The position numbers and the translations under genes are program-made. From Azospirillum lipoferum (GTDB lineage Bacteria > Pseudomonadota > Alphaproteobacteria > Azospirillales > Azospirillaceae): a stretch of DNA of 64,000 nucleotides. The stretch covers positions 186,001 to 250,000 of the forward strand of contig NZ_JALJXJ010000011.1 in assembly GCF_024170005.1 (NCBI RefSeq), given 5' to 3'. This document shows positions 8,211 to 16,003 of this stretch, piece after piece; within the stretch, counting starts at the first letter, position 1; each line of letters opens with the position of its first letter. The notes below the pieces were generated by a model that saw only the letters and a list, made by a program, of their open reading frames with translations, made no database searches and was not told the origin of the DNA.

Positions 8211-9566
8211 ATGATCGCCCCGCTGTCTCAACCATTCTCCATGCCCGGCATGACGCCCGATGCCGACGCCGAGAGCGCCTGGATCGAGGTGATCCGGAAG
8301 ATGGATGAGACCTATGCCAACCTCGTGACACAGCAGGTGGAGCTGGAGCGCAAGAACGCCGAGCTGGAGGAGGCGCAGGCCTTCATCGCCAGCGTTCTCG
8401 GTTCGATGACCGACGTTTTGATCGCCTGCGATCGCGATGGCCGGATCGAGCAGACCAACCCGGCGGCCGAACGGGCGCTCGGCTGTTCGGGCCGCGAGCT
8501 GGCCGGGCGGCCGTTGCGCGATTTCCTGGACCCAGCCTTCCACCCCGCCTTCACCCGGCTGTGCAGTGCCGCTCTTCAGCGGGAGGAGGTCAGCGATGTG
8601 GAACTGTCCCTGCGCGGCCCTACCGGCCCCTTCCCGGTCGCGGTCAACAGCACAGTGCGCTACGACCAGCGCGGCCATGCGATCGGGCTGGTTCTGGTCG
8701 GCCGGCCGGTGGGGGAGCTTCGCCGCGCCTACCGCGACCTTGCTGCCGCCCATGAAGGCCTGAAGCAGACCCAGCAACAGCTCGTCCATTCCGAAAAGAT
8801 GGCGTCGCTTGGCCGGCTGGTCGCCGGTGTGGCGCATGAGCTGAACAACCCGATCTCCTTCGTCTACGGCAATGCCCATGCCATGCGCCGCTACGTTGAC
8901 AGGATGACCGCCTATCTCGACCGTGTGCACGAGGGTGCGGCGCCGCCGGAGCTGGCGGCTCTGCGCAAGGAACTACGCATCGACCGCGCCCGTGCCGACG
9001 CCGCCGCGACGCTGGACGGCATGCTGGAGGGGACGGAGCGGGTCCGCGACATCGTAGCGGAGCTTCGCCGCTTCTCGTCGGAACAGAAGAACGCCTCGGA
9101 ACGCTTTGATCTGACGGCACTTCTGCGGTCGGCCGTCACCTGGGTCGCCAAGGCGCAGATGCCGGACCTGACTGTGGTTTTCGACCTGCCGGACACTTTG
9201 GACATTGCCGGCCATCCCGGCCATCTGCATCAGGTCGCCATGAACCTCGTCCAGAACGCCATCGACGCCATGGCCGGCGCCGCGGTCAGGCGGCTGGAGT
9301 TGCACGGGCGGGAGGAGGCGGGCAAGGTCGTCGTCACCATCCGCGACACCGGCCACGGCATTCCCGACGCGATCGTCCCCCGTGTCTTCGATCCCTTCTT
9401 CACCACCAAGCCGGTCGGCAAGGGCACCGGGCTGGGGCTGTCGATCAGCTACCAGCTGGTGCGTGACCATGGTGGTTCGCTGACGGCGGCCAACCATCCC
9501 GAGAGGGGCGCGCTGTTCACCCTGACCCTGCCGGCTGCTGAACAGCGCGAAGGAGCCGTACGATGA
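8211..9566 (+). CDS. hupT: hydrogenase-regulating sensor histidine kinase HupT (HoxJ)
   Basis: 451 residues. A short N-terminal helix with a coiled-coil (about 45-60, LERKNAELEEAQAF) leads into a PAS domain (about 62-175). A dimerisation/phosphoacceptor domain follows, with the H-box EKMASLGRLVAGVAHELNNP (His209), and then an ATPase domain with NLVQNAIDA, DTGHGIP and GKGTGLGLSI. The missing transmembrane segments and the position directly before hupUV identify HupT. In Rhodobacter capsulatus and Ralstonia this kinase docks on the regulatory hydrogenase through its PAS domain and acts on HupR/HoxA. The ATG 8211 has no obvious Shine-Dalgarno; M at 8241 is an alternative. It overlaps hupU by ATGA. 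Confidence 0.88.
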   Translation: MIAPLSQPFSMPGMTPDADAESAWIEVIRKMDETYANLVTQQVELERKNAELEEAQAFIASVLGSMTDVLIACDRDGRIEQTNPAAERALGCSGRELAGRPLRDFLDPAFHPAFTRLCSAALQREEVSDVELSLRGPTGPFPVAVNSTVRYDQRGHAIGLVLVGRPVGELRRAYRDLAAAHEGLKQTQQQLVHSEKMASLGRLVAGVAHELNNPISFVYGNAHAMRRYVDRMTAYLDRVHEGAAPPELAALRKELRIDRARADAAATLDGMLEGTERVRDIVAELRRFSSEQKNASERFDLTALLRSAVTWVAKAQMPDLTVVFDLPDTLDIAGHPGHLHQVAMNLVQNAIDAMAGAAVRRLELHGREEAGKVVVTIRDTGHGIPDAIVPRVFDPFFTTKPVGKGTGLGLSISYQLVRDHGGSLTAANHPERGALFTLTLPAAEQREGAVR

Positions 9567-10573
9567 GAGAGCGCTCCCTGTCGGTGCTGTGGCTGCAATC
9601 CGGCGGCTGCGGCGGCTGCACCATGTCGCTGCTATGCGCCGAATCCCCCGATCTGATGACGCTGCTGGAGACCGCCGGCATCCGCCTGCTGTGGCATCCC
9701 AGCCTGTCGGAGGAAACGGGGGCGGAGGCGGTGGAACTGTTCGAGCGCATCCTGTCGGGGGCGGAGCCGCTGGACGTGCTGTGCGTGGAAGGATCGCTTC
9801 TGCGTGGGCCGAACGGCACCGGGCGCTTCCATGTGCTGGCAGGAACCGGCCGGGCGACCATCGACTGGGCACGCGATCTGGCCGCCGTCGCCGGCACCGT
9901 TGTCGCGGTCGGCACCTGTGCGGCCTATGGCGGCATCACCACAGGCGGCGAGAACATCGCCGACGCCCGCGGCCTGCAATATGAAGGCACGCAGCGTGGC
10001 GGCGCCCTGGGTGCGGAGTTCCGCGCACGCGGCGGCCTGCCGGTGGTGAATATCGCCGGCTGCCCAACCCATCCCAACTGGGTGACCGAGACGCTGCTGC
10101 TGCTGGCCGAGGATGCGCTGATCGCCGATGACCTCGACGCCTACCAGCGCCCGCGCTTCTATGCCGACCATCTGGTCCACCATGGCTGCCCGCGCAACGA
10201 ATATTACGAATACAAGGCCAGTGCGGAGAAACCGTCCGACCTCGGCTGCCTGATGGAGCATATGGGCTGCCTCGGCACCCAGGCGCATGCGGATTGCAAC
10301 ACCCGCCTGTGGAACGGCGAGGGATCCTGCACCCGTGGCGGCTATGCCTGCATCAACTGCACAGCGCCAGGATTCGAGGAGCCCGGGCATCCGTTCCAGC
10401 AGACGCCGAAATTCGCCGGCATCCCCATCGGCCTGCCCACGGACATGCCAAAGGCATGGTTCGTCGCCTTGGCCTCCCTCGCCAAGGCGGCGACGCCGGA
10501 GCGGGTGCGCCGCAACGCCGCCGCCGACCGCATCGTCGTCGCTCCCACGGTTCGCCCGACCCGGAAAGGCTGA
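9563..10573 (+). CDS. hupU: regulatory (H2-sensing) [NiFe] hydrogenase small subunit HupU/HoxB
   Basis: 336 residues carrying the iron-sulfur cysteines of [NiFe]-hydrogenase small subunits: SGGCGGCTMSLL at the N-terminus, GTCAAYGG, AGCPTHP and a C-terminal set (HHGCPRNEYYEYKASA, GCLGTQAHADC, CTRGGYACINC). It lacks the twin-arginine signal peptide seen in HupS, as expected for the cytosolic sensor form. With HupV it forms the H2 receptor that controls HupT. Its ATG overlaps the hupT stop, and hupV starts four bases after its own stop, so the three are one operon. Confidence 0.95.
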   Translation: MRERSLSVLWLQSGGCGGCTMSLLCAESPDLMTLLETAGIRLLWHPSLSEETGAEAVELFERILSGAEPLDVLCVEGSLLRGPNGTGRFHVLAGTGRATIDWARDLAAVAGTVVAVGTCAAYGGITTGGENIADARGLQYEGTQRGGALGAEFRARGGLPVVNIAGCPTHPNWVTETLLLLAEDALIADDLDAYQRPRFYADHLVHHGCPRNEYYEYKASAEKPSDLGCLMEHMGCLGTQAHADCNTRLWNGEGSCTRGGYACINCTAPGFEEPGHPFQQTPKFAGIPIGLPTDMPKAWFVALASLAKAATPERVRRNAAADRIVVAPTVRPTRKG

Positions 10574-10577
10574 CCCG

Positions 10578-12041
10578 GTGAGCGAAGAGCCCAAACGCCG
10601 CCTGATCGTCGGTCCTTTCAACCGCGTGGAGGGCGATCTTGAGGTCCGGCTTGAGATATCTGGCTCAAGTGTCTCTGCTGCTTATGTGAATTCGCCCTTG
10701 TTTCGCGGGTTCGAACGCATCCTGGAGGGCCGCGATCCGATGGATGCGCTGGTGGTGGCGCCGCGCATCTGTGGCATCTGCTCCGTCTCGCAAAGCCATG
10801 CGGCGGCGCTGGCTCTGGCTGGGGCCATGGGGGTGGTGGTGCCGCACAACGGCCTGCTCGCCACCAACCTGATGACGGCAACCGAGAATGCCGCCGACCA
10901 CCTCACCCACTTCCACCTGTTCTTCATGCCAGATTTCGCCCGCCCCGCATATGAAGGGCGCCGCTGGTTCGAGCAGACGGAGGCACGGTTCAAGGCGGCC
11001 CAGGGCAGTGCTGTGCGGGGAGCGACTGCGGCCCGGGCGGAGCTTTTCCATGTGCTGGGCATTCTGGGCGGCAAGTGGCCGCATACGCTGACCCTTCAGC
11101 CCGGCGGCGTCACCCGCGCGGTGGATGCGCGCGACCGGGTCCGTCTGCTCGCCACCGTCCGCAACTTTCGCCGCTTTCTGGAGGACAGCCTGTTCGGGGC
11201 AAAGCTGGAGCGTGTGCTGGCGCTTGCCTTGCCGGAGGATTTGGATCGCTGGCGGGTTTCCGGCCCGGCCGGCGACTTCCGCTTGTTCCTGGAAATCGCC
11301 CAGGATCTCGACCTCGCGCATCTTGGCCGCGCCTATGGCCGGTTCCTCAGCCACGGCGCCTATGCCGGCCTGGAAGGCGGGCATCTCTACCGGCGCGGCA
11401 CCTTCTCTGACGGGCAGGACGCGGCGTTCGATCCGGATCAGGTGGCGGAGCATCACCGTTTCAGCCGTATGGCTGGGCAGGACCGCCCACATCCGCCCTT
11501 CGTCGGCTCTACCGTGCCGGACGGGATGGACGAGACCGGATACAGTTGGTGCAAGGCACCACGACTGGCCGGCCTACCCTTTGAGACCGGTGCGATCGCC
11601 CGGCAACTGGTGGACGGCCACCCGCTGATCCGGGCTCTGGTGGCGCAGGATGGCGGATCGGTGCGCAGCCGGGTCATCGCCCGCTTGTTGGAACTGGCCC
11701 GAACCACCGACGCGATGGAAGGCTGGCTGCGTGCCATGGACCCGGCCGCCCCCTGGTGCGTCACCGCGGAGATGCCGGATAGCGCCCAGGCCGTTGGGCT
11801 GACGGAGGCTGCGCGCGGAGCGTTGGGACACTGGCTGCGGGTGGAGCGGGGGCGTATCGCAGGCTACCAGATCATCGCGCCGACTACCTGGAACTTCTCA
11901 CCGCGGGATCTGGATGGAGTGCCCGGCCCGCTGGAACAGGCCCTGGTCGGCGCTCCCGTGTCGGAGGGAGAGCGCACCCCCCTGTCGGTACAGCACATCG
12001 TGCGATCTTTCGATCCCTGTATGGTCTGTACGGTGCATTGA
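10578..12041 (+). CDS. hupV: regulatory [NiFe] hydrogenase large subunit HupV/HoxC
   Basis: 487 residues with the [NiFe] active-site motifs PRICGICSVSQSHA near the N-terminus and DPCMVCTVH at the extreme C-terminus. The protein ends at that histidine, with no cleavable tail. This is typical of H2-sensing hydrogenases, which mature without an endopeptidase. The GTG start at 10578 follows the hupU stop by four bases. The enzyme senses rather than oxidises H2 in quantity and partners HupU and HupT. About 470 bases without an obvious long gene follow it. Confidence 0.95.
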   Translation: MSEEPKRRLIVGPFNRVEGDLEVRLEISGSSVSAAYVNSPLFRGFERILEGRDPMDALVVAPRICGICSVSQSHAAALALAGAMGVVVPHNGLLATNLMTATENAADHLTHFHLFFMPDFARPAYEGRRWFEQTEARFKAAQGSAVRGATAARAELFHVLGILGGKWPHTLTLQPGGVTRAVDARDRVRLLATVRNFRRFLEDSLFGAKLERVLALALPEDLDRWRVSGPAGDFRLFLEIAQDLDLAHLGRAYGRFLSHGAYAGLEGGHLYRRGTFSDGQDAAFDPDQVAEHHRFSRMAGQDRPHPPFVGSTVPDGMDETGYSWCKAPRLAGLPFETGAIARQLVDGHPLIRALVAQDGGSVRSRVIARLLELARTTDAMEGWLRAMDPAAPWCVTAEMPDSAQAVGLTEAARGALGHWLRVERGRIAGYQIIAPTTWNFSPRDLDGVPGPLEQALVGAPVSEGERTPLSVQHIVRSFDPCMVCTVH

Positions 12042-12102
12042 AAAATTCTAGTTAGAACGGTGTCTTGAACGAAAGTGCTGAAGCGCTGTCGCAGAACAAC
12101 GC

Positions 12103-12171
12103 TCAGGATGCGATGAACGCCGCGTAGGACATGACGCCGACGAACATCATCAGGGAAACCATGCGTGCCAT
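12103..12171 (-). CDS. possible 22-residue hydrophobic peptide
   Basis: A very short frame (MARMVSLMMFVGVMSYAAFIAS) encodes a single membrane-helix-like peptide. What raises it above background is GGAGG five bases before the ATG (complement of 12177-12181) in a stretch with no other gene. It lies on the strand opposite to hupV and hupD, in the 12042-12514 gap. No family is recognised, and a frame this short can arise by chance. A sigma-54-like dyad at 12321-12337 could drive it, with a leader of roughly 140 bases. Confidence 0.3.
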   Translation of the reverse strand: MARMVSLMMFVGVMSYAAFIAS

Positions 12172-12320
12172 CTGAACCTCCATGTGGGCGGGAGACGTTC
12201 CGCCCTGCTGGAGAAGATCTATGCCTGCGAACGAGCGGGATAAACGCCCGGATCCTGATTTCACCGTTCGATGGACACGAACAATCGACATCATGTCCTG
12301 CGGCAACCTTCCAGCCAAAT

Positions 12321-12337
12321 TGGCAACAAACTTGCCA
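12321..12337. promoter_or_regulatory. TGGCAA-N5-TTGCCA dyad, sigma-54-like on both strands
   Basis: TGGCAACAAACTTGCCA is an inverted repeat whose two strands each resemble a -24/-12 sigma-54 element (GG and GC ten bases apart). It lies between hupV and hupD. It might be a bidirectional promoter, or a site for a regulator such as HupR, which is known to bind TTG-N5-CAA-like dyads. Function is inferred from pattern alone. Confidence 0.35.
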
Positions 12338-12441
12338 CTTGCCATGCATGCTGTAACGTTGATGTCCACAATCGCTGCCATATCGAGCGATGGATGTGGA
12401 AATATGCAGTCTGATCAATGATTTGACCGCGCCGCCGATCC

Positions 12442-12457
12442 TGGCATGGAACTTGTA
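12442..12457 (+). promoter_or_regulatory. sigma-54-type promoter candidate for hupD-hupE operon
   Basis: TGGCATGGAACTTGTA matches the -24/-12 consensus TGGCACG-N4-TTGCW except for T at the C of the -24 CG pair and T in the -12 GC. The GG and GT pairs keep the ten-base spacing. Transcription would start near 12466, about 49 bases before the hupD ATG at 12515. The weakened -12 GC makes this moderate evidence. The dyad at 12321-12337 is the competing candidate. Confidence 0.38.
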
Positions 12458-12514
12458 CGAACGATGGTTCGACGGCGGAACGCCGCACCATGTGACGGAT
12501 GCTGGGGCACGGGA

Positions 12515-13165
12515 ATGGATTTGACGGAGGACGAGAGCGGTCGCGGCACGGCGCGAATCCTTGTGTTGGGCATCGGCAACATCCTGTGGGCCGACGAGGG
12601 ATTCGGTGTCCGTACGGTGGAGCGGCTGGCGGCTGACTGGCGCTTTCCCGATACCGTCACCCTGATGGATGGCGGGACCCAGGGCTTGTATCTGCTGCCG
12701 CATCTGGAAAGCGCCGACGCGCTGATCGTGGTCGACGCCATCGACTATGGCCTGCCGCCCGGCACCCGCCGGGTCTTCCAGGGCAACGACGTGCCCGCCT
12801 TTCTGGGCGCCAAGAAGATGAGCCTGCACCAGACCGGTTTCCAGGAGGTGCTGGCGAGCGCCATGTTCCTCGGTCGCTGCCCGCAAAGGCTGATCCTGGT
12901 CGGCGTCCAGCCGGAGTGCCTGGAGGATTACGGCGGCGGCCTGACCGGCACCGTTGCCGCCCAGGTCGCCCCCACCATCGACGTCATTCTGGGCCTTCTG
13001 CGCGACGAGTTCGACGTAGAGGGTACACCCCGCGAGGCCGCGGCCGACATCGCCGCCCCGGCCATTGCCCGCCGCGCCTATGAGGGCGGGCGCCCAAGTG
13101 CCGAAGACGCCTGCCGTATCGGCGATCCCCGCATCCTGGCGGCTCTATCCGCCGGCCGGCCCTGA
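12515..13165 (+). CDS. hupD: hydrogenase maturation endopeptidase HupD
   Basis: 216 residues. HupD-type proteases remove the C-terminal tail of the large subunit after nickel insertion. Visible nickel-binding family residues are in GIGNILWADEGFGV (acidic), VVDAIDYG (Asp) and MSLHQTGFQEVL (His). The substrate here is HupL, which has a 15-residue tail; HupV has none. I chose ATG 12515 over the longer frame from 12446 because family similarity starts at ARILVLGIGN and the earlier residues overlap the promoter candidate. It opens the operon hupD-F-G-H-J-hypA. Confidence 0.92.
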   Translation: MDLTEDESGRGTARILVLGIGNILWADEGFGVRTVERLAADWRFPDTVTLMDGGTQGLYLLPHLESADALIVVDAIDYGLPPGTRRVFQGNDVPAFLGAKKMSLHQTGFQEVLASAMFLGRCPQRLILVGVQPECLEDYGGGLTGTVAAQVAPTIDVILGLLRDEFDVEGTPREAAADIAAPAIARRAYEGGRPSAEDACRIGDPRILAALSAGRP

Positions 13166-13182
13166 AAGGGGAGCGCTCGACA

Positions 13183-13494
13183 ATGTGCATCGGTATTCCC
13201 CTGCGCCTGACCGGCGTTGACGGCGTAGCCGGCCGGGTGGAAGACGGGTCGGTCATCGACCTGTCGCTGGTTCCCGAAGCCGCTGCCGGCGACTGGGTTC
13301 TTGGTTTCCTGGGGGCTGCACGCCGCATGCTGGACCCGGAAGAGGCTGCCCAGATCCTTGACGCACTGGCAGCTATGGCTGCGGCACTGGACGGGGAACG
13401 GCTGGACGGCGCCTTCGCCGACCTGACCGACCGCGAACCGACCCTTCCCCCCCACCTGGAGGCGGCCCGCGCGGCCGGCCTGACGGAGGCCTGA
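13183..13494 (+). CDS. hupF: HypC-family hydrogenase chaperone HupF
   Basis: 103 residues starting MCIGIPLRL, the HypC/HupF N-terminus in which Cys2 binds the Fe(CN)2CO precursor and contacts the immature large subunit. It is longer than typical HypC and sits directly between hupD and hupG, which identifies it as HupF, the paralogue thought to stabilise HupL under oxygen. A true hypC is not in the window. The gene starts 17 bases after hupD and ends four bases before hupG. Confidence 0.9.
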   Translation: MCIGIPLRLTGVDGVAGRVEDGSVIDLSLVPEAAAGDWVLGFLGAARRMLDPEEAAQILDALAAMAAALDGERLDGAFADLTDREPTLPPHLEAARAAGLTEA

Positions 13495-13498
13495 CGCC

Positions 13499-13927
13499 AT
13501 GACCGACCTTGTCATTCCGCCCGCCAAACCGCGCCTGCCCTTGCCGCCGCTGGTCGATCTGCTGACCGACGTGCATGGATATCTGCGGCTGGACCATGCC
13601 CACGACCGGCCATGGCTGGATGATCCGGGGAAGAACTGGGTGGTCTTCCTGCCCGGCCATGGCAAGGGCAATGCGGAGACCGCCGACGTTGCCGTCATCC
13701 TGCCGGAACTGGTCCGCGCGCTTCACCCGCGCCTGACCCCGGCGGTGGCCGGCGAGGCGGCGGAACGCGCGACCCTGGCGCTGACCGGGATGATGAGCCT
13801 GCCGGCCCTGGTCTTCCTGCGCGGCGACCGGCTGCTGGGCAGCATCCCGCGTGTGCGCGACTGGGACGATTACCTGCAGCGGATCGGCGAGATCCTGGAA
13901 GGCACTTTGGAAGGCGGTGCGGCATGA
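13499..13927 (+). CDS. hupG: HupG/HyaE thioredoxin-like small-subunit chaperone
   Basis: 142 residues of the HyaE/HupG family: a thioredoxin fold without the CXXC pair (the usual site reads LPGHGKGNAETAD), with LTGMMSLPALVFLRGD where the cis-proline strand lies. Relatives bind the Tat signal of the hydrogenase small subunit and delay its export until the cofactor is in place, so HupS is the expected client. Its 3' end overlaps hupH (ATGA), implying coupled translation. Confidence 0.88.
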   Translation: MTDLVIPPAKPRLPLPPLVDLLTDVHGYLRLDHAHDRPWLDDPGKNWVVFLPGHGKGNAETADVAVILPELVRALHPRLTPAVAGEAAERATLALTGMMSLPALVFLRGDRLLGSIPRVRDWDDYLQRIGEILEGTLEGGAA

Positions 13928-14793
13928 GTTCCCCGTTCGGCATGACCCATCCGCCGGTCGGCTTCGGCCCCGGCAGCCAGCCCGACGCGACCGAGGAAGG
14001 GCTGGACTATCTGCCGATGCCGTCGGGCATGCGCGTTTACGAACCGCATCTGCCGGAGGTCGCCGATCCCGCCCGCGCCGCGGCGGCCCGCAAGGTGCTG
14101 GCCAGCATCCACGAGGCCCTGGCCCACTGGTCGGTCGGTGAGGAAATCCGCATTCCGGTCGACGATCTCGACGCCCCTGTCCTGGCCCTGGTCGACGAGG
14201 CGCTGGGCGAAGGCGAGGTCGCGGTCAAGGTGGAACGGACCGGCGACCGGCTGGAGATTCAGGAGGCGTCGCTGGCCGGCGTCTGGCGCGTCCGGGCCAT
14301 TGGTGACGGAAGCACGCGTGAAAGCCTGCTGGTCGGCAGTTTCCCGCGGGTGGCGCTGAACCGCGCCTTCACTGCCGCCGCACCGGTGATAGCCGGGTTG
14401 ACACCGGCCGGTCTGATGAACGGCCAGCCCATCCTGAACGAGCTGCTGGACCGCAGTGCCGCCTGGCGCCGCGGCGATGCGCCCCACGCGGTGAATTTCA
14501 GCCTGCTGCCCCACACCCCTGAGGATCTGGCCTTCATCGAGCAGCGGCTGGGTGTCGGCGCAACCACCATCCTGTCGCGCGGCTACGGCAACTGCCGCGT
14601 CACCGCCACCGCGACGCCGAATGTCTGGTGGGTCCGCTACTATAATTCTGTCGATACGCTGATCCTCGACACGGTGGAGATCGTCGACGTACCGTCGGTG
14701 GTCTGCGCCGCGGCGGAGGACATCGCCGATAGCACCGAACGGCTGGCCGAGATTCTCGACGCATTGGCGACCGATCTGGAGCGGATGCGATGA
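13924..14793 (+). CDS. hupH: HupH/HyaF hydrogenase expression protein
   Basis: 289 residues of the HupH/HyaF family. Characteristic stretches are GLDYLPMPSGMRVYEPHLPE near the N-terminus and ILSRGYGNCRVTATATPNVWWVRYYNS near the C-terminus. Members help mature the iron-sulfur small subunit of oxygen-tolerant hydrogenases; the chemistry is not settled. Both ends overlap neighbours by four bases (hupG upstream, the rubredoxin-hupJ gene downstream), placing it firmly inside the maturation operon. Confidence 0.9.
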   Translation: MSSPFGMTHPPVGFGPGSQPDATEEGLDYLPMPSGMRVYEPHLPEVADPARAAAARKVLASIHEALAHWSVGEEIRIPVDDLDAPVLALVDEALGEGEVAVKVERTGDRLEIQEASLAGVWRVRAIGDGSTRESLLVGSFPRVALNRAFTAAAPVIAGLTPAGLMNGQPILNELLDRSAAWRRGDAPHAVNFSLLPHTPEDLAFIEQRLGVGATTILSRGYGNCRVTATATPNVWWVRYYNSVDTLILDTVEIVDVPSVVCAAAEDIADSTERLAEILDALATDLERMR

Positions 14794-15638
14794 GCGCCGC
14801 CGCTTCCCGTTTCGAAGGCTCCTATCTCGGCGACGCCACGCGCATCGGCGCGGCAACGCGGATGGAATGCAAGATCTGCTGGCATGTCTACGATCCTACG
14901 GAGGGGTGCGACCATTGGCAGGTGCCGCCCGGCACAGCCTTCGCCGCCCTGCCCGACCATTGGCGCTGCCCGGTCTGTGATGGCGCCCGCGACCAGTTCA
15001 TGGCACTGGATGGCGAGCCGGTGAGCGCCGAAGCGCCCACCCTGCCCGCTCCCGTCGCGCAGGCGACCGGCCCCGCCCTGCCGAGCGAGGTGATCACCCG
15101 GTTGGAAGCGGCCTTCCGCGAAATCCACACCGCGCAGATGCGCGGCATGCCGATCGTCAACGACGCGCTGGCGGTGAAGGCGGTCGGGTTCCGCCGCCAT
15201 GGCGAGCGCTGGCTCGGCGCCCTGGTCACGCCCTGGTTCCTGAACCTTGTCCTGCTGCCGGGTGAGGGTGATGAGTGGTCGGGACTGGTGCCGGGAGCGA
15301 AGGAACTGATCGAGTTTCCGTCAGGCTGGTATGAGTTCGTCCATGCCAACCGCAAGGGCGTCGGCGCCTACAAGGCCTGTTCGCTGTTCTCGCCGATGTT
15401 CGAATTCGCCTCCATGCTCCAGGCGACGGAAACGGCCTCGGCGGCTCTGGTCTCCCTTTTCGACCCCTCCATCCGCGAAGATGGGGCCCAGACCGCCGAG
15501 ATCCGCCGTCGGCGGGAGGAAGAACTGGCGCCTCCGCCCGAACCCGCTCCGGCACCGACCCAGCCCCAGACCGAGCCGATGCGCCCGTCGCGCCGCACGT
15601 TGCTGGGGATGGGGACCGGAGACTCTGCGGATGCATGA
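14790..15638 (+). CDS. hupJ: rubredoxin-HupJ (HupI-HupJ) fusion protein
   Basis: 282 residues. Residues 22-70 form a rubredoxin domain with both knuckles (C27-K-I-C30 and C60-P-V-C63). After a proline/alanine linker, residues about 97-215 match the HybE/HupJ assembly chaperone family (HTAQMRGMPIVNDALAVKAVGF, GALVTPWFLNLVLLPG, ANRKGVGAYKACSLFSPMFEFAS). In Rhizobium leguminosarum hupI (rubredoxin) and hupJ are separate adjacent genes; here they are one frame with no internal stop. A low-complexity Pro-rich segment (about 245-262) precedes the C-terminus. The fusion suggests that electron transfer by the rubredoxin and chaperone contact occur together on the HupS precursor. It overlaps hypA by eight bases. 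Confidence 0.9.
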   Translation: MSAAASRFEGSYLGDATRIGAATRMECKICWHVYDPTEGCDHWQVPPGTAFAALPDHWRCPVCDGARDQFMALDGEPVSAEAPTLPAPVAQATGPALPSEVITRLEAAFREIHTAQMRGMPIVNDALAVKAVGFRRHGERWLGALVTPWFLNLVLLPGEGDEWSGLVPGAKELIEFPSGWYEFVHANRKGVGAYKACSLFSPMFEFASMLQATETASAALVSLFDPSIREDGAQTAEIRRRREEELAPPPEPAPAPTQPQTEPMRPSRRTLLGMGTGDSADA

Positions 15639-15972
15639 GATGGCGCTCTGCGAAAGCCTGCTCCAGGCGATGGAGGAGGCAGGGAGGGCGAACGGCTTCA
15701 GCCGCGTGAGCAGGGTCCGGCTGGAGATCGGCCGCTTCGCCGGGGTAGAGGTGGAGGCGCTACGCTTCGGCTTCGACGTGGTGACGCGGGGATCGCTGGC
15801 CGACGGGGCGGAGTTGGTGGTGCTGGAAGTTCCGGGCCGCGGCTGGTGCTTCGACTGCAACGACACGGTGGACCTGGACGACCGGCTGTCGCCCTGCCCA
15901 CACTGTGGCGGCAGCCGGCTGCACCCCAGCGGCGGCACCGAAATGACGATCAAGGATCTAGAAGTCGAATGA
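15631..15972 (+). CDS. hypA: hydrogenase nickel insertion protein HypA
   Basis: 113 residues. The N-terminal MHEMALCESL includes His2, the nickel ligand. The zinc site is C73-F-D-C76 ... C89-P-H-C92. HypA with HypB delivers nickel to the large-subunit precursor. No hypB is in the window, so it must be elsewhere. The ATG lies inside the end of the fusion gene and hupR follows 31 bases downstream. Confidence 0.93.
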   Translation: MHEMALCESLLQAMEEAGRANGFSRVSRVRLEIGRFAGVEVEALRFGFDVVTRGSLADGAELVVLEVPGRGWCFDCNDTVDLDDRLSPCPHCGGSRLHPSGGTEMTIKDLEVE

Positions 15973-16003
15973 GGCGAGGTCGCATGAGAAAGGCCCCCGC
16001 GCG

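Noticed and set aside
5807..8212. Minus-strand open frame of about 800 codons opposite the FUSC operon
   Set aside because: It is the antisense of an intact FUSC gene; its Arg/Gln/His-rich composition is the usual shadow of GC-rich coding DNA. The same applies to long antisense frames at 49837-52287 and 59573-62023.
13183..13494. Calling this gene hypC
   Set aside because: It is longer than HypC and sits between hupD and hupG, the position of the paralogue HupF.
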